Source: Globomyces pollinis-pini
Taxonomy: Eukaryota > Chytridiomycota > Chytridiomycetes > Rhizophydiales > Globomycetaceae
Assembly: GCA_025399215.1 (NCBI GenBank)
Contig: MU621249.1
Location: 5,927 to 32,996, forward strand
Reading direction: 5' to 3'
Length of the DNA stretch: 27,070 bases
Positions 20,468 through 27,070 of this stretch are shown piece by piece (positions within the stretch are counted from its first letter, which is position 1; each line of letters starts with the position of its first letter). Both the position numbers and the translations under genes were made by a program. The notes beneath the pieces are model-generated. The model saw only the letters and a program-made list of their open reading frames with translations. It was not told where the DNA came from and did no database searches.

Positions 20468-20909
20468 AATAGACAATAAAGACAATGAACACTTTAGTCA
20501 GTCCATTCATCTGATCATCAGTGTGGCATTTTTTGTCGTTTTGAACACAAACCATCCAAAGTGACCTACAGCGGATTCTGAATTTAATTTAATACAGCGC
20601 ATCAGTTTAAAGCAATTGCTGAGTTGTAATACTAAATACAGCCCAAGAAATTTGGAAACTGCCAGCATCAATGATTTACTCACAAATAGATTTGAGTGTT
20701 CGTTCTCCAAGCAATTATTCAACAAAACTCTCAAGATCGAAAGGAGCTCATACAGCACCTTCAGCAAGCCAAATGGAAACACGTTTTTTTTAGGTTCCTT
20801 TTTGATGTCGCACGAGCGTTTCATTGGTCCCTCATAAGCTTCTTCATCATCCTACCAACGAACGCCTCTTAAATACTTTAAACGACTCTTGCATTTTTGA
20901 AAGCTACAA
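20468..20909. other. Intergenic between deacetylases 3 and 4
   Basis: 442 bp. Open frames exist on both strands (e.g. 20507-20824 minus) but show no family motif or signal peptide. TTAAATAC/TTTAAA about 40 bp before ATG 20910 may act as an AT-rich core promoter. Nothing else recognised. Confidence 0.55.
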
Positions 20910-21967
20910 ATGAAATACTTTTGGCTTATCAGTGGAATTGTAGCAGCTGATATCAAATACACTTGGAATTATCCAACCATCCCTGATAAAGTTCCTGAAG
21001 TCAATGCTGCTTTTGTCAATGCATTTGACCCACAAATCTCAAATCTCACCAATGGACCTCCAATAACATTTGAAAAATATGGTTGTAATCAAGTCAATGA
21101 ATGGGCACTTACTTTTGATGATGGACCAGGTCCAAGTACTATATCCGTCTTGGATGAGTTAAAGTCACGCAATTTAAAGGCTACTTTCTTTGTAAAAGGT
21201 CAACAGGCTATTCGATATCCAGAAATTCTCAAGCGAATATTCAAAGAAGGTCATGAAATTGGTATTCATACTTGGAGCCATCCTCAGTTATTTACTTTGA
21301 AAAACTCCCAAGTTATCACTGAAGCAATGTACACCCATCAAATTATAAAAGATATCCTTGGAGTTAGTTGTAAATATTTTAGACCCCCATTTGGTTCAAG
21401 TGATAATAGAGTTCGCGGAGTTTTAGAACTAATGGGATTTGTTGTGGTTCGTTGGAATCGAGATACCAAGGATTGGTCTGGACCAGTACTAAAGGCAAAT
21501 ATGGATCGTTGGATAGCTGAACCAATCACTCATGGTAGCATATCACTTGAGGTAAATTGCTTGAAAGTTAACGATAGCATGACTTGTTTCCAGATGCTGC
21601 AAGCCAGGCACCTTACGCTATGAATGTACTGCAAAAATCCAAATATGCTCTACGTACTGTTAGTCAATGTATTGGTATAACACCCTATGGTGAACTTAAT
21701 TACAAGCGTGCTCTTGTTGCCAACGAAACAATCAAACCAGTAACTTTTCCGTCTATTGCTGTTCCGACCGGAGTAGCATTTGCAACTACCATTACTTGGG
21801 GTGTCGCACATACCAAGACAGCGACAGCTACAGTTCAAGCTGCGAAAACCTCAGTCAATGAAATCCCCTCTCCAGCCCCAGCACCTACTTCTTATGGAAA
21901 GAATTATGGCACAATAACTCAAGTTCCTACTTTTCTGTTCCCTCTCCTTGCGTTAATTTGCTTATAA
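20910..21967 (+). CDS. CE4 polysaccharide (chitin) deacetylase 4, GPI-type
   Basis: Closest to copy 3. Exons 20910-21551 and 21578-21967 (26-nt GTAAAT...TAG intron); 343 aa. Short signal peptide MKYFWLISGIVAA. Motifs: TFDDGP (68-73), HTWSH (His120, His124), RPPFG (158-162), RWNRDTKDW and SLEHD. Intron position and phase are identical to copy 3 (before the motif 5 His-Asp). The C-terminal stalk is shorter and Ala/Thr-rich, ending VPTFLFPLLALICL, again GPI-like. Likely wall-associated chitin or chitooligosaccharide deacetylase. It lies 123 bp upstream of the SCFD2-like gene. Confidence 0.93.
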
Positions 21968-22090
21968 AATACAATTCTAGATGCAATAAATTTAAACAAC
22001 CTTCCATCTATTATTTCCACCCTGTGTATCGTATTCCCTTGAGTTTTCTAAAGTTCAATCTCATTTGAATTTCATTTTCACAAACTTTTA

Positions 22091-24344
22091 ATGGATTGGA
22101 AACCACCAGTGACACTTCCAACACTAGCAGAAGTGGACCAAGAATACTTTCTAGATGCAAGTATTTTAGTTGATGAACCCTATCATTCAATATTAAACCA
22201 TGCTGGATGGTGTTTGGATCATTCAAAAACAATCAAATCATTTCCTCCCGATTTCGTAGATTTTCAAAATGAGTAATAGAGTTAGATATAAATTAACCCA
22301 TAGAAAACTAGTGATTTTATTGTCTTGCCATATCTCTTCTTGTGCTGATGTATTAAAACAAATTGCAAATTCACAACCTAAAGAATTCATCATATTCACA
22401 AATTTATCACAAGAAGCGCATGTTTATCAACTAGAATTTAATGATAATTATATTGGAAAATGGGGTGGGAATGAAGAAATCCCATTAGATTTAGATTATT
22501 TCGATACTGTACAATTCAGATTATCTCAAATCATGCAGTATTCATCTTTTATATTTATTATCAATTTAGAACTGACGCTCTAATGAAGATTATTCATCAT
22601 CCGTTATGTGTGTCCCTGTTGACTGAAGATTTGTTTTTGATACCTCAAGTGGTAGATCTATTCCCTCAATTAAATGGTATGTAGAAAAATTTATGTTAAA
22701 TTTGATAGCCACAACAGAATCTAATGTGGATATACAACCGAATGTATTTTTTGTATGAGATCCTAATGTTAGAAAGGAGAATCTGAATTATCTGCCATTA
22801 TTTCAACTTTATTTGACGGTCTCAATATCAAAGACCATTTGTTTGTACTAGGTATTTATAAATAGAATGCTAAAAACTGTAGGTGAAACTTCTCATCGTG
22901 TTGCAAAAGGAATTATTGAATGTTCACAAGAATCAAGTAGAAGTAGAAGAACCGAAGGAGTAGAAACATCAGTGCTATTGATCGATAGAGTAACACATGT
23001 ATCTTAACATAGCGTTTAGAAATTTGATTTAGTAGCACCTGCTTCGATGTCAGAAAATCTATTGGATTTATTGTATTCTTATAGTCCCCGAAAAAAACCA
23101 AACACGTTCGATTGTATTATTCCCCACAAGAATGTTTTTGATGGCAATAATGAACTGGATGATTCTGGTATATTTTCTTGTGTAATTATAGACATGGATT
23201 TTTTACTTGCACCTCGTTTAAGTCAAGATATTATCAATTTATTTCATGCCATGCTACTGTTACCACAACGAGAAGCATTAGAGTCTTTACGGTATCTCTA
23301 ATGAATTAACTTATCGTAGGAAAAATATTGCAGATTTTATATTACGAAATCTGGGAAGTATTGATAGTCAAGTATTTTTCCATTGAAAACTGAATGATAG
23401 CTTACTTCCGGAAGGACAAGTTTACAACAACTACATGATATGTTGTCATACCTGAAAAACAATGAACCATTGATATTTAAAAACCAAGAGTTGATCGTTT
23501 ACTATATTGCATTAGTAAATTCAGCAAATGACATGTAAACGTTTGATATAGTAACAATTAGGTATACTATACGTCAAGAGTTATCGAATACTGAAAAGGT
23601 TATGGTCAATTCACTAGTTGGTACGTTAGACTCTTCAAATGTGTTTCACCAACTACATGACTTGCTACAAAAGATTTGTAAAGAAAAGGAGGCTGGTTTT
23701 ACCGGAGATATGATAACTACAAGAGATGTGTTACTGTTGACTTTAAAAATGTATTCTTTGATGGGACATGGAATCCATATTGAGCATGAAAGTGAATTGT
23801 TCTTGCAAAAGTCATTTGTTAGGGCTATGATAGCGGTATTTCAAACTTGATTGATGATGTCATAGTCGAACTCAAAGGTGAATGTAAATGCAGTTTCTGC
23901 CTGGGTTAGCAGGGTTTTTGGCCAACTTCAAAAAGTTCGTGGGTGTCGATCTAACCTTCGAAAGTTTCAGTAATAGAAAGAAAATCTAAAAGTAGAAATG
24001 TGATTGATCCTCAGAGTATACATGGGTATCATTCATTACTTCATCAGATTTGTTTGGAAGCAATAGACTCTGGCGAAGTAAATAACCAAACAGATTTAAT
24101 CCATGTACCATATCCATCAACCATCACATCTGTCATCAGTGGTTTTCAAAGATTTATCAAGCAATCAATCCCTCATCCCTCCAGCAATTCTAATTTTATT
24201 GTCATTGTTATCGGTGGGATCACCTTTTACGAAGTTTCATTGATTCAGCAACTTTATAGACAACTTGGTATACCAATATTGATAGGGTCAACAACCATTA
24301 CCAATCGTGATAATATGATGCGCCAAATATTCAAATCAAAATAA
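22091..24344 (+). CDS. SCFD2-like Sec1/Munc18-family protein, 12 exons
   Basis: SM-type protein of 642 aa, expected to bind SNAREs or tethers in vesicle fusion. Exons: 22091-22272, 22304-22537, 22570-22676, 22709-22743, 22773-22851, 22883-22989, 23020-23291, 23320-23371, 23401-23534, 23562-23835, 23866-23969, 23996-24344; the 11 introns are 26-32 nt. Sec1 hallmarks are LLIDRKFDLVAPASMSENLL (the 'DRxxDLVxP' block) and, near the C-terminus, IVIVIGGITFYEV...ILIGSTTI. The N-terminal LVILLSCHISSCADVLKQI, the HHPLCVSLLTEDLFLIPQ segment and the overall length fit SCFD2 better than Sly1, Vps45 or Vps33, but I judged this from general family pattern without an alignment. No exon exceeds 350 nt, so an ORF-based gene finder would fragment the gene. 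Confidence 0.8.
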
Positions 24345-24892
24345 ATACCAGCACATAACATTTTGATATGATTTTAATTTGTTAATGAATGTTCCGACCT
24401 CTACCATTCGATACAGTAGTTACTACAATACTTTCATGCTAATAAGTCCGCCGGAATCAGTAGCACTGCTACGGTTGTACAATATACACTATTTAGAATT
24501 ATAATTAGTAGCCAATAAGCCATATTAATTGCAGTACAGTTTGCACTCAGGTTAATGGAATAATAATTATTGGAGAATCATGAGCGAAAACATCTGACGA
24601 TTGTCATCTGAATGCGGCAAGTCATGAATGTTAAAATAATGTACCTCAAACAAGAAGGAACGTGAAATTAATTTTAAAGCGTAGTAGTGGAATAATTATG
24701 ATAATGGATTCTTGAAATTGTATATGAGATCATAATTGTGAAAGTTAAGAGAACGAATGAACAGCTAAATAATACGCGACTAGGAGAGAGTACAAGAGTA
24801 TCATTAAATTACTCATCATTCACCGTAATGATAAATTGTTACTTTGTACAATTGAGTTCATTTGATGATCTGATGATTTTTTTGTTTAAAAC
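24345..24892. other. Intergenic upstream of MOB4-like gene
   Basis: 548 bp, AT-rich, between two plus-strand genes. An open frame at 24738-24986 overlaps the MOB4 start in another frame and has no features. No RNA gene or repeat recognised. Confidence 0.55.
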
Positions 24893-25681
24893 ATGGCAAA
24901 AGTTCAACGAAATTTACCTGGAATACGACTGGAAGAATGGTCTACCTTTGCAATGGGAGACATTCAAGAGAATATTCAACATTTGATTAGCTTGGACTCG
25001 AATGATATCAGTACCATTTTAACACTACCTGAAAATGTAAATGAGATTCAGTGGAAATTCTATCAAGTTAGGTATCTCTAGCTCCGATCTCTTCAAATAT
25101 AGGTAATAGATTGGATTTTGGATTTAATTAACAGGTAGTTTTATGGATTTTTGAATTTATCATTTAGGTATTATATCCAACTACTTTTAATCCAATCACA
25201 GGCAAATGTGTTTACAGCTTAATGGTATATTGCATTAGTATTTATGAGTTTCATCTAGATCTCTTTTGTGACCTTGCATTCGAATGTAATGCACAAACGT
25301 GTCCTGAAATGAAGGCTGGAAAGTGGAAATACCTCTGTGCTGCACATTCAGAGACCCAAGCATGCTGTGCAATCGATTATATGGAGCATGCGCTAGAAGG
25401 TACATCGATTATACTAAGTTCCGATGTATTTTACCCTCAAACGTAATTTTGAATTGATTTTGAATGGTAGTGGGATATTGTCTGAAGCTGCAGATAAAAC
25501 GTTGAAGAATGCAGTTCGTAGATTGTATCGTATCTTTTCACATTGTTGGTATCATCATAAACAAATATTTCTTGAATTTGAAAGTAAGACAAGTCTTTAT
25601 GGCAGATTTCTAGAATTCACGACCAAAACGTATCGAATGATTGATGAAGAGTTAGTGACAATTCCGATGCCGTATATGTGA
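24893..25681 (+). CDS. MOB4: MOB4/phocein-like kinase regulator
   Basis: MOB-fold protein of 198 aa; family knowledge places MOB4 (MOB3 in filamentous fungi) in the STRIPAK phosphatase-kinase complex. Exons: 24893-25071, 25202-25224 (23 nt), 25259-25442, 25471-25681. The N-terminus QRNLPG resembles the RRNRPG of animal MOB4. Splicing across the composite intron gives VRQMCLQLNDLFCDLAFEC, matching the MOB4 pattern LRQFCMELN...SEC. Zinc ligands are visible: Cys77 and Cys82 (ECNAQTC) plus the two histidines of SHCWYHH. LCAAH...CAIDYMEH and RLYRIFSH are also typical of MOB4 rather than MOB1/2. The intron before the 23-nt exon is exceptional and listed separately. Confidence 0.92.
25072..25201 (+). 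other. Composite intron made of four abutting GT...AG modules
   Basis: The MOB4-like coding frame requires removal of 130 nt here. The segment divides without remainder into four units: 25072-25102 (31 nt, GTATCT...ATAG), 25103-25134 (32 nt, GTAATA...ACAG), 25135-25167 (33 nt, GTAGTT...TTAG) and 25168-25201 (34 nt, GTATTA...ACAG). Each has the size and ends of an ordinary intron in this window. The junctions are AG|GT with no exon bases between. Units 2 and 3 share a core resembling TGGATTTT-G-ATTTA, hinting at duplication. Confidence 0.75.
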
Positions 25682-25910
25682 ATGATACATGTTAATAAGA
25701 ATAAAACAACTTTCCCTGTTTTTTTTTCTCAACAGATTATGCGTGTCCTTTTCATCAATGAATTTGATTATGCTTTAATCAAGATGACTGATCCACCGCA
25801 TTACGGTGAAATGATGGCTCTTTTGTGTTCATTCATTAAATTGTAGCAAGCCACATGTGACTTTTAAATGGAATTTCATCACCCTTTTTACTTTACAAAA
25901 AATAATCAAA
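25682..25910 (+). promoter_or_regulatory. GAPDH upstream region
   Basis: 229 bp between the MOB4-like stop and the GAPDH start, serving as 3' UTR and promoter. A poly-T tract (25720-25728) is present. The leader just before the start is A-rich (AAAAAATAATCAAAATGG), a favourable start context. No TATA box is obvious. Confidence 0.45.
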
Positions 25911-27017
<1,107 letters not shown>

Positions 27018-27038
27018 GGATTCAGATTTGCTAAAACA

Positions 27039-27044
27039 ATAAAA
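27039..27044 (+). terminator. GAPDH poly(A) signal
   Basis: AATAAA lies 22 nt after the GAPDH stop codon, followed by an A/T-rich tract at the window end; consistent with a cleavage and polyadenylation signal. Confidence 0.5.
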
Positions 27045-27070
27045 TTACTTATTAAAACAAAAAGGATTCA

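Noticed and set aside
20507..20824. Minus-strand open frame of 105 aa between deacetylases 3 and 4
   Set aside because: No family features, low-complexity hydrophobic content, and opposing open frame on the plus strand; treated as intergenic.
25067..25081. Possible 15-nt intron (GTTAGGTATCTCTAG) giving QLRSLQ in the MOB4-like frame
   Set aside because: It mimics the MOB4 'LRQ' pattern for three residues but soon reaches a stop. The composite intron gives a long exact family match (VRQMCLQLN...).

Overview
The window reads as nuclear DNA of a fungus, most likely an early-diverging (non-Dikarya) lineage. It is AT-rich and gene-dense, with GT-AG introns that are almost all 24-36 nt long. It carries four tandem chitin-deacetylase-type genes with GPI-like tails beside conserved eukaryotic housekeeping genes (GAPDH, MOB4/phocein, WDR83/MORG1, an Ulp2/SENP6-7-type SUMO protease, an SCFD2-like Sec1/Munc18 protein, a BCL7-like SWI/SNF subunit, a microsomal P450). 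The species cannot be fixed from this sequence alone. All exon structures below were worked out by eye from splice sites, reading frame and family motifs; 57 introns were placed.

Layout. 1-5424: end of a Cys-rich 7TM receptor (+), cytochrome P450 (-), a second receptor of the same kind (+), and a GNAT acetyltransferase (+). 5530-9853: WDR83-like WD40 protein (-) and Ulp2-like protease (-). 10352-13978: three more 7TM genes, one (+) with a long repeat-containing tail and two tandem paralogues (-). 14377-15856: SGNH hydrolase (-) and a divergent five-exon BCL7-like gene (+). 16273-21967: four CE4 polysaccharide deacetylases (+) in two subfamilies. 22091-27017: SCFD2-like, MOB4-like and GAPDH (all +).

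How it fits together. The deacetylases probably act at the cell wall, turning chitin into chitosan. The five 7TM proteins look like environmental sensors or other surface proteins of unknown ligand. The other genes are unrelated housekeeping functions (SUMO removal, membrane fusion, STRIPAK/MOB signalling, chromatin, glycolysis), so this is not one operon-like system.

The most unusual signal is in gene structure. Tiny introns are nearly universal. The P450 needs a 7-nt microexon. The MOB4-like gene has a 130-nt intron that divides exactly into four back-to-back GT...AG modules of 31, 32, 33 and 34 nt with no exon between them, which suggests recursive splicing or intron-into-intron duplication.
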